Shown piece after piece: positions 1-11,321 of a DNA stretch of 64,000 bases. Both the position numbers and the translations under genes were made by a program. Position 1 is the stretch's first letter. Every line of letters begins with the position of its first letter. The notes beneath the pieces are model-generated. The model did not search any database. It saw only the letters and a program-made list of their open reading frames with translations, and was not told the origin of the DNA. Origin of the DNA: Capitulum mitella (taxonomy: Eukaryota > Arthropoda > Thecostraca > Pollicipedomorpha > Pollicipedidae); assembly GCA_030062745.1 (NCBI GenBank), contig CP099845.1:18640903-18704902 (forward strand), given 5' to 3'.

Positions 1-942
1 TTCAGCGTCCAAAGGCGCCCAAAATGACTCATTGTCCGCCCTTCCCTCAACATACGCCACGGCCAATGCTGTTATCATTCATAATGGTGCTTGTCAAATC
101 TGAACGTGTCTTTTTTTGCAATGCCTGGGTAAATTGCGTAATAGCCTTCATTTGCGGACATTCATGACTATTTGTCCCAGGAAGCATCGAGCGTTTCAAG
201 AAACGCTCCAAAATTTTCAGTCAAATAGCGTGACAATAGTAATTTTAAGAAGGCTACATGAAACGCTGATGTTACATGAAACACCTAATTTTCCTCCTGG
301 CAGATTTCGTCAAATACCTATGACATATATATTGCGAAAGGAAACATTGAATATTTCTCTGTGCGTTAAATATGAGGAAAATTACATAATTTTGCTGCCT
401 TTTCCCGTAAATTTCGTTATATACCAGTGGCATATAGCAAAATTTAGCAATTGCCTTCGCCCCGAGGAAAATCCTGGCTACGTGCCTGCCTCCCCCCAGA
501 ATTCCGTGCCCAGCGCCGGATTCATTGTACATAATACTGCAATATACATACATATAATGCATAATACATGTGACGTTAGATCCGGCCGCCCAATCAGCGG
601 CGTGTTAACACCGGGACAGTGTCGGCGGTCTGCTGTCTAGCGATAAACTGCGATGGATGGTCACGTGGGGCGGGGAGCCGTCCAGATAACGCCGGATTAT
701 TCTGAAAGCTGTGTTTTTGTGTAACGTGCCGGAGGCCGCGACAGTTAACTGAATCTGGATACCCAATCGTGCAAGGTTAACGGTCGATGGCGTGCATGTT
801 GGCGTGAGTTACGCTCTAGTGGACGGATGCCTGTTATTACAGGAGACCGATCTTGACTCTACTGAAGTGAGTGTTTAATTCTCCGAGGGATTCCTTGCAA
901 TGTTTCTGCAGATTCAAGAAACCGGGACAAAACGACATCACC
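1..942. other. Non-coding, no gene recognised
   Basis: No recognisable protein or RNA gene is visible. The longest open frame (116-640, plus) has AT-rich, low-information translation and no family resemblance. A CCTGGCTACGTGCCTGCC motif near 472-490 resembles the end motif of an unclassified repeat seen again near 7645, 8277 and 9136. Confidence 0.5.
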
Positions 943-2148
943 TTAACCCTATGGCGAAATCCGCCCCCCCTCGGGTTTTTTGCTTGCCAATTCCAGACTT
1001 TTTAACGCAGCTTCACAAGACTTGGTGACTTTTCCTAGCTATTTTTTCTACGTGCCGCGACAAAATTTCAAAATCCTACTTTGCTCAGGGGCGGAGTCAG
1101 GCAACGTTTTAGAAGACACCTCATGCCATTTTTGGTCATGTTGAGGGTAAAAGGAAAATGGCTGCCAAAAACAGAGTTTTTAGATAGAACTTAAAACTTT
1201 ATATGGATGTTTAGCTAAATAGTTGGGCCATGTGCAGATAAAATTTTGTTCACCTGAGGTCATTTTACAAGGTCAGGTCAAGGTCAAAAGTCAAAATTTG
1301 TTTTTTTGCAATAATTTCAGCGCCGTTTTTTTCAAATGCCAAACCCGAAATATATGTGACGTAGAAGGGTGCCTTCTACTTGTGTACCAAGTTTCAGCTT
1401 GATATCAGGTCGGGTCACGGAGCTATGACGTAAAATGTCAGTGCGCGTACCCTATATCGCAATAGCCATAAAATGAAATTTTTGAAATAGAGTGAATTCA
1501 AACGATTGAAAACGTTTAAAGATAATATTAAATGCATAGGAGATCATTCCAAGTGACCCCAAGGTCACTGGAGGTCATTTAAGGTCAAAGGTCACAAGTT
1601 GATCTGAGGAACGTGTGACCATGACAGTTCCCCCTTTTTCATGTCCCTGGCATCGCCTATGCTAACATTATACAAACATTGCAATGCAATTTGTACTTCT
1701 TTAGTATAACATGACTAGCAGAAGCCAAAAAAGGGTGTTTGCCTCTTTTGTTCATCCAGTTGTTAGAAAAGTAGTCCTCCTATTTTTGAAACCCTGTGAA
1801 CGCCTATGAATTTTCTCAAAATTTCAGATTTGTGGACCCATGGTAAAAGCCCTATCCATAATCTCTCGATTCATGCCAGTTTCATCGAAATCGGTCGATA
1901 AACAACGGAGTTATAAGAAGTCCAAAAGTACCCCCCATTTTGACATTTTTGCCCCCCTGTATCCACAAATTTTAAAATTTTGAAAATTTCGTTTTATAAA
2001 AATGTAGTTCACGTCACGGCAAATCGATTGCCGTTTGTTGCGATGAAATCGGACAAGTAGTTCTCGAGATCTCAGGGGGGGGGCCGAATCCGCCCCCCCC
2101 CCTGCCGGGAATCGGCCATACCGTCTAGCCCTCCGGGAATAGGGTTAA
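943..2148 (+). mobile_element. Family A TTAA element, copy A1
   Basis: This is a non-autonomous DNA transposon of about 1.2 kb, flanked by TTAA at 943-946 and 2145-2148. The right end reads CCGGGAATAGGG before TTAA; the left end (CCCTATGGCG) is a mutated form of the expected CCCTATTCCCGG. The same sequence occurs inverted at 5979-7178 and direct at 37521-38721. It has no transposase frame. TTAA duplication with CCCT-type ends is typical of piggyBac-like elements, but Kolobok and Sola3 elements also use TTAA, so the superfamily is inferred. The interior holds a perfect DR1 of AGGTCA half-sites at 1582-1594. Confidence 0.85.
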
Positions 2149-2718
2149 GACTGTATTTGAGGACCACGGCCATCTTTGTAGCTCATCCCGAACACTCAGG
2201 GGTATCTGCGGAGTGATAATATGATTCATGACAAACAGATAAGGTGCGGCGAACTTCGGTCAGACAGGCAGGCATGCAGTATACAGAGCAGACAATGATG
2301 CGGCATCCGCCCTGGGCAACGTCTTGCGTTGGAGGTGATTTTACGTCGTCTCCGGACAGTCATGAGCAGTGGCCCCGCAGAAACAGACCGATTCCATTTT
2401 GCGGCCCATCGGTGCCATGGCGTAGCATAACTCTGTAGTCCGTCAGGTTCGACGCTTCCTGGTATGCTGACAGACGGGATTGAATTTCGCCTGTCTTGCT
2501 GCGTAGCGAAGTTTTACTCCTGAAAAAGTGGGAAAGGTAGTCGGGGTTCGGTCTGCTCCGAGAGAGACACCTCAGAGGAAGCACGATACCCTTTCCTCCC
2601 GAAAGTTCCATCCTTCGCAATACGCATCCGGTCCGTGTCGATGCAGATAAACGATGACTCGGACTACGCGGCCAACAAGCGCACGCCACGTGCGGCCGGC
2701 TCGCTGCAGTCCTCCTGT
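2149..2718. other. Non-coding spacer between elements
   Basis: Unique-looking, moderately GC-rich sequence between copies A1 and C1. Open frames here (2244-2438 plus, 2360-2905 minus) show no family features, and the minus frame runs into element C1. No gene is supported. Confidence 0.4.
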
Positions 2719-3946
2719 TTAATCCGCGCACGACTGTTGGTCCGTTTCGAACATAGGCGACTGGGGGGGGGGTGTTGGCCGCCCCCCCCCCCTCTAACTC
2801 ACGAATGGTTGGTCGCACGATAAAAATAAGCATACCGTTGGAAAGCCTGTGACGAAAAAAGCTCGAAAGTGGTCTCATTTTTAGTTTTAGATGATATGTA
2901 GGCAATTTACGCCCTATGTATATGTTTTCTCATAGTCGACTGCATGAGACCGAGAAATGGCCTGAATCTCAAGGGCTGTGACTAAAAACGCATAGGTAAA
3001 GGCATCAGCGCACAAGTAAAGGTCCGCGGATGCCGATACACGTCTAATTTCCCAGATTTGTTCAATATATACGCCGAAACGTTGAGTTAAAGACACGGCA
3101 ATTCTCCCGCCAGGTGTCGGTGTGCGCCGCTGCCGTATGTGGTACCAAATTGACGGGAACTAATTTTAGCGTTCCTTTATTTTTGCGAAAAAAGACGATC
3201 TGTGTAATTTTTTTTGATCTTTGTGGTTCTTGTGACGGTTTTTCATGCTTAAATTTTGGAAAAATTCATTAGTTACCAATCTACAAAACTGGCGGAGCTT
3301 TACTCGCGAGAGCCTGTTTATTTCCAAAATATGCTACTTTTTCAAACTTTTTGAGATTCCTGATATTACTTACGTCTGTGCAAGCTAGTTCTGCCATTTT
3401 CTACCCATTCTGAGTAATTCATCGTCGATTTTGACGGAGGTACATTTTGGCTCACTGTAGTTATTCGTGACCTGACCTCAGGCCAATGGCTGGAAGTCAC
3501 CAATACTTTGACCAATGACGGTAACTAGATGTGTGCTTCAATCAACACTAAAAATGTTATGAGATATTCCGTCAACTTCCGAAAAACGACGACATGTGTT
3601 AAAAATGGGCTTGACCTTAGGTCAATGGCCCGGAAAATTCCGAAAAAATCTGAGGTAGCAGATTTGTTTCACCTATCACGATCACTAATCCCTGAAGGTA
3701 TTATTGAGACATCTTGTTTTGCGAAAAAGTTAGAGAGCGCTAAGCTTTTTTTGACATAGGTCTGTTTGACCTGACCTAGATGAGGCACCTGACCTGACCT
3801 GAGGTCAAAATTTTGACACGAGATGTAAAATTGATGGAGCAAAAGGTACGCAAAGTTTTGTGACTCTGTGTTTGTTGGTTCTCTCGCAACCTCAGAAAAA
3901 CCTCTGGGGGTGCAGTCAACTGCCCCTCCAGTCGGGGACGGGTTAA
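2719..3946 (+). mobile_element. Family C TTAA element, copy C1
   Basis: This is a 1.22-kb non-autonomous element with TTAA at 2719-2722 and 3943-3946. It starts TCCGCGCACGAC (family consensus CCCGCGCACGACCG) and ends CAGTCGGGGACGGG. The interior matches copies at 23339-24565, 32976-34200, 44983-46208 and others over its whole length. Conserved blocks include a G-run near each end, an AT-rich middle and clusters of TGACCT/AGGTCA. There is no credible open frame. It was the target into which the neighbouring hAT element inserted. Confidence 0.85.
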
Positions 3947-3949
3947 GGC

Positions 3950-5977
3950 TAGGGATGCACCGGATATCCGGTCCGGCCGGATATCCGGCCGGATATTTGA
4001 GATTATCCGGTATCCGGTATCCGGCCGGATATTTCCATGATCCGGCCGGATATTGTCGGATATTTGGCCTTGCGGTGTACAATCGAGGCGTTCTTACGTC
4101 TGTCTGTAAAACCGTTTCAGGAGCAACGTGCCTTGCTATATTAGACTGTCGATGTGTCTGACAGCTCCAGGGTCCGTCTGGAGCACTACTTTTTCATCTT
4201 AGTTCAAAAAACTTGAGGCATTATTTACGAAGATTGGACTCAAGCTCAATGTGTAATAACAGTAAGCATATGCTCAGCCGACCATTTCGTGGCGCATCAT
4301 CCTCCTATTTTCCAAACATTTTTATTTGTCTCAAACACTCTTGTACAAATTAATTAACCCTCTTAGGGGTTTGGTGGTAAGAGGGGGGGGGGGTGAATGG
4401 TGCAATCCCGCTGAGGTTTTCCGAGGGTGTTGAGCTCATGTCGTGTGGTCATGAGGTACAACGAGAAACACGTTATTTTTTGTCTTTGGGAATGCCATAG
4501 GAAATAGGTATTGCAAAACAACCTATATATTCGGATTCCTGAAGTTGAAAGGAATCGAGTGGTATAAATTTGGTGCAGTTTGCCCCTTATTTCATCTAAA
4601 GAGGGCGCAGTGCAACGAACGCCTGACTTTTGCTACGACGGGCAGAGCGGCGTCGGCCGCGGAATGATGAGTCTGCAGTACGAGAACATGCCTAAAATTC
4701 AACTTTGCTTTGGATCTCAACTCGAAAAACGCTTTTAAGGTATCTAGGTTACGATTGTCAGTGAAATCGAGGTCACCCTAGGTCATTGGATTCAGATAAC
4801 CTTCGGTAACCTAAGATGACCCTTATATGTTATTTGACAATAGTGTTTGTTAATTGAGATACTACATTTGACTCCGGCATCTATAACTGTATACAAAAAA
4901 TGCTTCTACAGCCCCGAGAACGCATTGAAGCTGACGATCCCGCTGGACAAGGATTGGCCTAGCATGGCCCGGATCGGACTTCAGGGGTTAAATGCAATCA
5001 TGTGGTGTACATATAGACTCATAATTGATTGACCAACACTATGATATCCGTTCCGTTTCATCATCATTTATTCTTTGACGTTCATTTGCACTTAACTCAC
5101 AAAGTACCACTTTCTGCCAATTTTTGACATTTGACCCGATGTGGAAAATCATCCGTGAACCTGAGACCTTAAGATGGGATGCCAGTCGTGAGATCTCGTC
5201 ACGTGTTTTTTTCCGCACGCCGTTTTTTCCGCGACGCTCTAGGACTCAAGATGTTGAAATGACTGGGGGGATCGTACCAACCTCCCTCTCCCCTATACGT
5301 CCGCTTTATGCAGAAGGCCCCATACCGGCAAGTGTTAAGGGCATTGGCGCAGCCAAAGGTGGGCCTGGGGGCCCGGACTTCCTCCTCAGACCCACAGTTT
5401 TTGTGAAAAACATTACACATCGTCTTCCCAGCAGGCGGTTTTCGTATGATTTCAGTTCACACTGGGCTCCGGGGCCCCTCCTCAAGAAATCCCTGGGTGC
5501 GCCCCTGGTTAAGGGACAATGTACTTCAGTGGACGCACCTTAGTATTTGTACAGAATGCTTCTCAAGCCTGATATTTGAGGTCTACCAAGGCGCTATAAT
5601 GGCATTCTGCGCATTTTGGAGCCTTTGCCGTTTGCCTTCAGACAGGGATGGCGATCGGTGATCTACGCTATGATTGCTGTGTTCTTTAGTTGTTCTTTTT
5701 TTTAGAATGAAACATGCGGAAACCTCGCAATAACTTTGAGCAATAAATAGGTGGGATGATTCACAAATTGTTAATATTCTTTTCTATTTAATATTTTCCA
5801 GTTTTTTTCAGGCCTTTCTTTTCCAGCGCAGGCATTTTTCGTCTCATTTTCCAGCAACAAATATCAAATAAAAATAGTTGTCCATAATATCCGGATATCC
5901 GGCCGGATATCCAGCACCCGATCCGGCATATCCGGTATCCGGCCGGATCACAAAAATCCCGATCCGGTGCATCCCTA
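3950..5977. mobile_element. Non-autonomous hAT-type element
   Basis: This 2.03-kb element begins TAGGGATGCACCGGATATCC and ends with the reverse complement, sharing a 16-bp terminal inverted repeat TAGGGATGCACCGGAT. The subterminal regions (about 3960-4060 and 5885-5950) are arrays of CCGGATATCCGG-like palindromes, the kind of clustered sites bound by hAT transposases. The left flank is GTTAAGGC (3942-3949). The right flank is the same 8 bp, G at 5978 plus TTAAGGC at 7175-7181, split by insertion of element A2. An 8-bp duplication and these termini are diagnostic of hAT. No transposase frame remains. Confidence 0.85.
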
Positions 5978-5978
5978 G

Positions 5979-7178
5979 TTAACCCTATTCCCGGAGGGTT
6001 AGACGGTATGGCCGATTCCCGGCAGGGGGGGCAGATTCGGCCCCCCCTGAGATCTCGAGAACTACTAACAAACGGCAATCGATTTGCCGTGACGTGAACT
6101 ACATTTTTATAAAACGAAATTTTCAAAATTTCGAAATTTGTGGATACAGGGGGGCAAAAATGTCAAAACGGGGGGTACTTTTGGACTTCTTATAACTCCT
6201 TCGTTTATGGACCGATTTCAATGAAACTGGCATGAATCGAGAGATTATGGATAGGGCTTTTACCATGGGTCCACAAATCTGAAATTTTGAGAAAATTCAT
6301 AGGCGTTCACAGGGTTTCCAAAATAGGAGGATTAATTTTCCAACAAATGAATCAACAAAAAAGGCAAAAACACTTTTTTGGCTTCTGCTAGTCATGCTAT
6401 GCTAAAGAAGTACAAATCGTATTGCAATGTTGGTAAAATGTTAGCATAGGCGGTGCCAGGGACATGAAAAAGGGGGAACTGTCATGGTCACACGTTCTTC
6501 AGATCAACTTGTGACCTTTGACCTTAAATGACCTCCAGTGACCTTGGGGTCACCTGGAATGATCTCGTGTGCATTTGATACTATCTGTAAACGTTTTCAA
6601 TCATCTGAATTCACTCTATTCCAAAAATTTCATGTTATGGCTATTGCGATATAAAGTACGCGCACTGACATTTTAGGTCATAGCTCCGTGACCCGACCTG
6701 ATACCGAACTGAAACTTGGTACGCAAGTAGAGGGTACTTTTCTACGTCATCTATGTTCCGGGTTTGGCATTTGAAAAAACGTCGCCGAAATTATTGCAAA
6801 AAAATAAATTTTGACTTTTGACCTTGACCTGACCTTGTAAAGTGATTTCAGATAAACCAAATTTTGTGTGCACATTTCCTAACTATTTAACTATACATCC
6901 ATATAAAGTTTTAAGTTCTATCTTAAAAACTCTGTTTTTGGCAGACATTTTCCTTTTACCCTCAACATGGCCAAAAATGGCCTGAGGTTCCTCCCAAAAA
7001 CGTTGCCTGGCTCCGCTCCTGAGCAAAGTACAATTGTGAAATTTTGTCACAGCGCATAGAAAGGATAGCTAGGAAAAGTCACCAAGTTTCGTGAAGCTGC
7101 GTCAAAAAGCCTTGATTTGGCAAGCAAAAAACCCGAGGGGGGGGGATTCCGCCCCTCCCCTGCCGGGAATAGGGTTAA
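5979..7178 (-). mobile_element. Family A TTAA element, copy A2 (inverted)
   Basis: Full-length inverted copy of family A, with intact 12-bp terminal inverted repeats CCCTATTCCCGG at both ends and TTAA at 5979-5982 and 7175-7178. It sits inside the right-hand 8-bp target duplication of the hAT element, so it is younger than that element. The DR1 AGGTCA pair is conserved in reverse at 6512-6524. There is no coding capacity. Confidence 0.9.
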
Positions 7179-7489
7179 GGCCCATTGCCGCTCAGTGCCC
7201 TATAGACGGGATACCTGGAAATCATTCCGTGTGTGGCGTACACAATGCTCTGTAAACCCGAAAATGTCGTCACCACGCGGTGGAGGGATGACTTTTGTTG
7301 GCTAGATTCTGACTTCTCGGTGTTTTCGCGGGGAAGCGGATTCAGACATAATCAGACTTTGGAGATGACCATAAAAATCGCACACAATGCTGTTTTCTTT
7401 TTATGTCGGAGCGTTCATGGGTAGCTGCATTGCCGCCTCAACAGCCGGCCCACTGATGGCCGGCTCCTATCATAAACGATTTGTTTAAA

Positions 7490-7668
7490 CCAAAGTCTTT
7501 TTAAAGGCAAAAAGGAGTACACCTTTATTTTCAAAATCTCATGGTACCTGCTCTTTCATAGCGCGAGTTTCCCCGTATTTGGGATAAAATGGTAAGAATG
7601 GCGGAAAATCCATTTTATCATTGACCACACAACCCCTTGCAAAACTCCTGGCCACGCCACTGCTGACA
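7490..7668. repeat. Unclassified repeat abutting an FKTN exon
   Basis: The segment ends in ACTCCTGGCCACGCCACTG and contains GATAAAATGGTAAGAATGG. Both blocks recur in the same order at about 8216-8300 just beyond the exon. Reverse-complemented, the end reads GGCGTGGCCAGGAG, a type of terminus common in short DNA transposons. It finishes fewer than 20 bases before the proposed splice acceptor of the FKTN exon. The left boundary is uncertain. Confidence 0.4.
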
Positions 7669-7685
7669 GCGAGCCGGTCGGGCAG

Positions 7686-7980
7686 GCTTCGTGCGTCAAT
7701 GCGAGCTGGTGCCGGCCATGGGCGATCTGGACCTGGAAGTGGCCGCTGACGCGTTCTCGGAGGTGGCCGCGACGGGCCGCGCCTCGATCGGCCAGCTGGT
7801 GGCGGCCGTGCGCGCCGCCGGGCCCCGGCTCCGCTGGAGGTTTGGCCGGCCCAACGACAGCTTCGAGCTGGCGTTCGTCGACGCCGCCGGCCTCAAGTTG
7901 GACCTGTTCTTCTCGTACCCGAACGACGGCGGCCAGCGCTGGATCGGAGGCATTGACACAAACGATCTCCAGAAGTTCAA
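7686..7980 (+). CDS. FKTN: Fukutin-like, penultimate exon (partial gene)
   Basis: Fukutin is a Golgi ribitol-5-phosphate transferase that uses CDP-ribitol to build the matriglycan anchor on alpha-dystroglycan. This exon encodes the nucleotidyltransferase-like core. It opens with GFVRQCELVP (fukutin has GWYRQC followed by a similar IIP), then the DxD metal-binding motif in GDLDLEV, then DSFELAF and LKLDLFFSYP, and ends WIGGIDTNDLQKFK. The donor GTGAGT follows at 7981, leaving two bases of a lysine codon. The acceptor is taken as CAG at 7683-7685, because this keeps the GFVRQC block; an alternative at 7667-7669 would add a few residues. Earlier exons were not found in 1-7685, which is mostly transposons. 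It could be a fukutin paralogue, but the C-terminal exon favours fukutin itself. Confidence 0.85.
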
Positions 7981-8044
7981 GTGAGTTCGCCCACAGGGAG
8001 TTGTGGTGATTCGCACCCGCCTGTAGCACAGCCAGGGAGTGTCA

Positions 8045-8300
8045 GAGGGGTCAATTAACCCGCCTCTTTATAATCAAAGATTACCAAAATTTGACTTTTA
8101 TTACCACAAACAATTTTCTTTTAACAGACGAAAACAATTTAGGAACAAAAGCGACCTATTTTTAAATTCAAATTTCCAACTGTGCTATTTGACACGATCC
8201 ATTTTGCAACATTTGCAATAAAATGGTAAAAGTAATTTCAAGCTTTTTTTTATTTTAGCCTTCACCCCTTTCCTTGCCAAACTCCTGGCTACGCTACTTG
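8045..8300. repeat. Unclassified repeat, second copy, in FKTN intron
   Basis: AT-rich segment starting just after the FKTN exon and ending CCAAACTCCTGGCTACGCTAC. It shares this end and the AATAAAATGGTAAAAG block with 7490-7668, in the same orientation. No coding frame is evident. Confidence 0.35.
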
Positions 8301-8845
8301 CACCCGCGGCTCGTGGTCAGGTTCACTGGAGTTGTCTCATCCCAGACCACATCACACAGAGAGTGCACAAGTAGACCCAGTTAACTAATGGTCTGCTGGT
8401 TTACTGGTTCTACTGATGTGTGTCATCTGATTGTGGTGTGTTCGACTGTAGCCGGGTCTCAGTACCAAAGAGGAAAATAACAAGAGAAGCATGGGATTCG
8501 CAGCCACCACAGATGTGCGCAATCGCGGAATTCAAACAAATGTTTTAACCACTTGCTGGAAACCCGTTACGGTCTTACAGTATTTAGTCAGAATATAGAA
8601 CTCCGACAAAGACAGGAGTTTTCTGAGCGATGGGTCTTCCTGTGCTTTCAATTTTCCACTTCTCCCACCGGACCATGGACATAGCCAGGGGAATGGGCAA
8701 AGGAGAAAGCCCCTTTGGAGAAAAGGTAAAAATTGAGGCCCCGGCCTCTATTTTTCTTTCAGAGCCCTTTTTAATCCTTCTGAGTGCTTACAGGATTCTC
8801 AAATATGACCCCAAAGACCATAGACCATGGCGGGCCCTCTGCGTT

Positions 8846-9070
8846 GCTAAAGGAGACCCATAGGAGGCCGATAAGAGACCTTTTGAGGCTATAGGACGTC
8901 CCCTTGATCCTATGGCATATCCCGTTGTGCTATAGGAAGTCCCTCAAAGCTATAGGAGACCCGTTGATGCTATAAGAGGTCTTTCTGTAGCTATACGAGG
9001 CCTCGTCGTGCTACATCAGGTTCCTGCAAATGATAACGTCCCTCTTCAGGTCATGGGAGGCCACCTCAAC
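8846..9070. repeat. 20-bp minisatellite in FKTN intron
   Basis: Ten or so imperfect tandem units of 20-21 bp with core GCTATAGGAGGTCCCTTGAT. Clear unit starts lie at 8888, 8929, 8949, 8969, 8990 and 9010, with more degenerate units before and after. The array ends shortly before another CCTGGCTACGCG repeat-end motif at 9136-9158, so it may be internal to a transposable element starting near 8625. Confidence 0.75.
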
Positions 9071-9430
9071 ACCTTTTGACGGAGGCACCCCTTGAGCTAA
9101 GGAGGCCCCTTTCCTAGAATCCCCCTCACCTTTACTGATTCCTGGCTACGCGCCTGCACCGGACTTTGTCACATTCGCGTTGCATACGTCGTGATCCCCA
9201 ATTGCCGTTGATTTTGATCGGTTGGTCAGTACTAAGTACACAGCCATATGGTAAGTGAAGTTTCAAAGCATAAAATATCTGACCTGGGAACTCCCAACAG
9301 CATTGCAGACTGTAAGTTTCTTTCTCTCATGAGACGCAGAAGGCAGTCCCATCTGACGAGAAAACAGTGAATGTTGAGTCTTAATAAATCAAGTTTGGGA
9401 TGATTTTGGCCTGTTTTCAGGGACGAAGTG

Positions 9431-9817
9431 TCACGGTGCGGACGAAGCCGGATCTTGCTGGACGATCCTGTGAAGCTTCCTGATTCCCCTGCGGGGTTCG
9501 ATGACGATGGCTTGTCTCCGCTCCACGTTGGGAGGGGGCCAGTTTTGGAGCATGTGCATGGCTTGAGTTAGAGCACCAATGAAACTGCCATCACCGCACC
9601 AACTGTCGTGATAAACTGCGACAGCATTCATATGCCTCAGATCTGCAAACTCGTGCATGTCCACCATCGTGCATCCATTATGTATGTCAGTTGTCTGATG
9701 ATCTGGACTGCAGAAGGTCGCGAAAAGGTCAAGGCTTTGTTTGCACCAAAAGGTCAAAAATTTGTATTGTACTACATTCAGCAAATCAGGTGGACCCACA
9801 CACATATTATCGGGCAT
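9431..9817 (-). CDS. Unrecognised ORF antisense in FKTN intron
   Basis: A 128-codon open frame with balanced amino-acid content. It contains aspartate- and histidine-rich segments (CTMVDMHEFADLRHMNAV), then YHDSWCGDGSFIGAL and WPPPNVERRQAIVIEP, and ends in a stop. The second half looks more protein-like than the other open frames nearby. I do not recognise a family, and no splice partners were identified. It could be a fragment of a transposon gene, an exon of an antisense gene, or chance. Confidence 0.25.
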   Translation of the reverse strand: MPDNMCVGPPDLLNVVQYKFLTFWCKQSLDLFATFCSPDHQTTDIHNGCTMVDMHEFADLRHMNAVAVYHDSWCGDGSFIGALTQAMHMLQNWPPPNVERRQAIVIEPRRGIRKLHRIVQQDPASSAP

Positions 9818-11098
9818 TATTATTTATTATTGTATTACATATTACTATTACCCACTTACCTATATATCATATGAAAGCAGGCATGTCAATCGTGGGAAGA
9901 AGAATCGCAGGTATACACACTGAACTGCTCCTAGATTATGGCCTGTTGTAATTGCGATATACGCTTTGTTTATAGGAACAAAAGTCAACCCAGGCGTTAA
10001 CAAAACAGCCTAACTTTGATGTGCTAAAATTTTAAAAGTAGCATACAATTACGCGTGACCAAACTAATCATCTTTAAAAGTTCTACAACGTAGGCGTCCT
10101 GTGTAGAAATCTTTTGTGGAAAAAGTCGCGCCAGTTCGCCGCTTCCTACCGCTGTGGCGAGGCGACGTCAATGTATGAGTACTTTCATCCGTCGCCACCG
10201 TCATACGGTCATAGCACCCATTGCATATTCGTCTTTCGAGCAATAGATAGTACAACTTCAATTTTTCCGAAGAAAGATGCAGCTGCCTTCATCACTCTGT
10301 ATTTGCATTCGGCATTTGTACTTTTATTAGCACACATATGTTAGTCTTCTTCACTCTACATCCTGTTCTCAGTGATGACCAACTTGATTTTCATCGCCTT
10401 TTATGTACATTTCCTCGAACATACCAACTTTTAAAACAGGCTGTAATTTTCATCAGGCATTGATTGCTTTGAACTTCATGCTCCAGTATTTGAACATCGC
10501 CTTATTTCCACACCGAAATACTAAAACGGAACCAATCAAGCAAGAAGCATGAACCGTCGCTATCCACCCTTTCATCATCTTTATCCCCGATCTCTGCTCA
10601 AAATCTCTTCCTTCTTGCACAACGAAAGCGACCCTCAATCCTTCTCCTTCATCCCATAGCTCTTAAATGATCAGGACTGGTGAAAGAAGCTCTGCCCACA
10701 GCCAATCAATTGCCAACAAGAGTCATCGGCGTCATCACAAGCGCACGTAATGCATGGTCGTGGATTGCCGTGTATGTGCCGTAACCCTGCGCCTCGAGGT
10801 GCCCCCGTGCGGCGGTCGACCCACTGTCGCCCAGCACGGATGGGCAGCCGCTAAGGTGCTGGTTTACGATGTGAACCCTCGTCAGGAAAGAGCTTGTGCG
10901 TTGGGCGGAGGCGTAGCAAGTCCCTTTTGCTACGCCGCTTCTTTCTTGACCAGTCCGGTACAGTTCGTATTTGTTTTTCGATTTGCACGGATTTTGTTTT
11001 CGATGCCGTTGTCTCGCGTGGCTCATGCCATCAGAGTCACGGCCAACTCCCTCCTTGCCTCTGCGTCCTTGATAACTGGTGCTGGTCTCGATTTTCAG

Positions 11099-11321
11099 AT
11101 GGGCTTACGCTAGTTTCGACGTGTGTTGGACCGCCTTGGGAGGACTGAAGCTGGGTATTCCTTGCGACCCCATTCCGTACCTCGTGGCGTTCTACGGTCC
11201 AAACTGGCATGAGCCGCTCAAAGGCACCTGGGACTACAGAACAGGCCACCCGAACCTCCAGCTCAACGGCCGCTGGCCCAAAGAGCAGAGGAACGAAGTC
11301 GTCCGGACTCAGTGGCCATAG
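11099..11321 (+). CDS. FKTN: Fukutin-like, terminal exon with stop
   Basis: The last coding exon of the fukutin-like gene, joined to 7686-7980 across a 3.1-kb intron. The acceptor GATTTTCAG ends at 11098. The first base completes the split lysine codon, so the reading frame continues KFK then WAYASFDVCW. The exon carries CWTALGGLKLGIPC, then FYGPNWHEPLKGTWDY, then PNLQLNGRWP, and stops at 11319-11321. Each block lines up with the conserved fukutin C-terminus (CWTEF, VPCETL, YGKTW, TWDW, PNVQPNGIWP). This part of the family packs against the catalytic core and is needed for folding. The protein ends TQWP. The phase match and block order make the join secure. Confidence 0.9.

Noticed and set aside
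943-7178. piggyBac transposase as source of the TTAA elements
   Set aside because: No piggyBac transposase frame was seen in the window; the only transposase here has different motifs, so the superfamily is left open.
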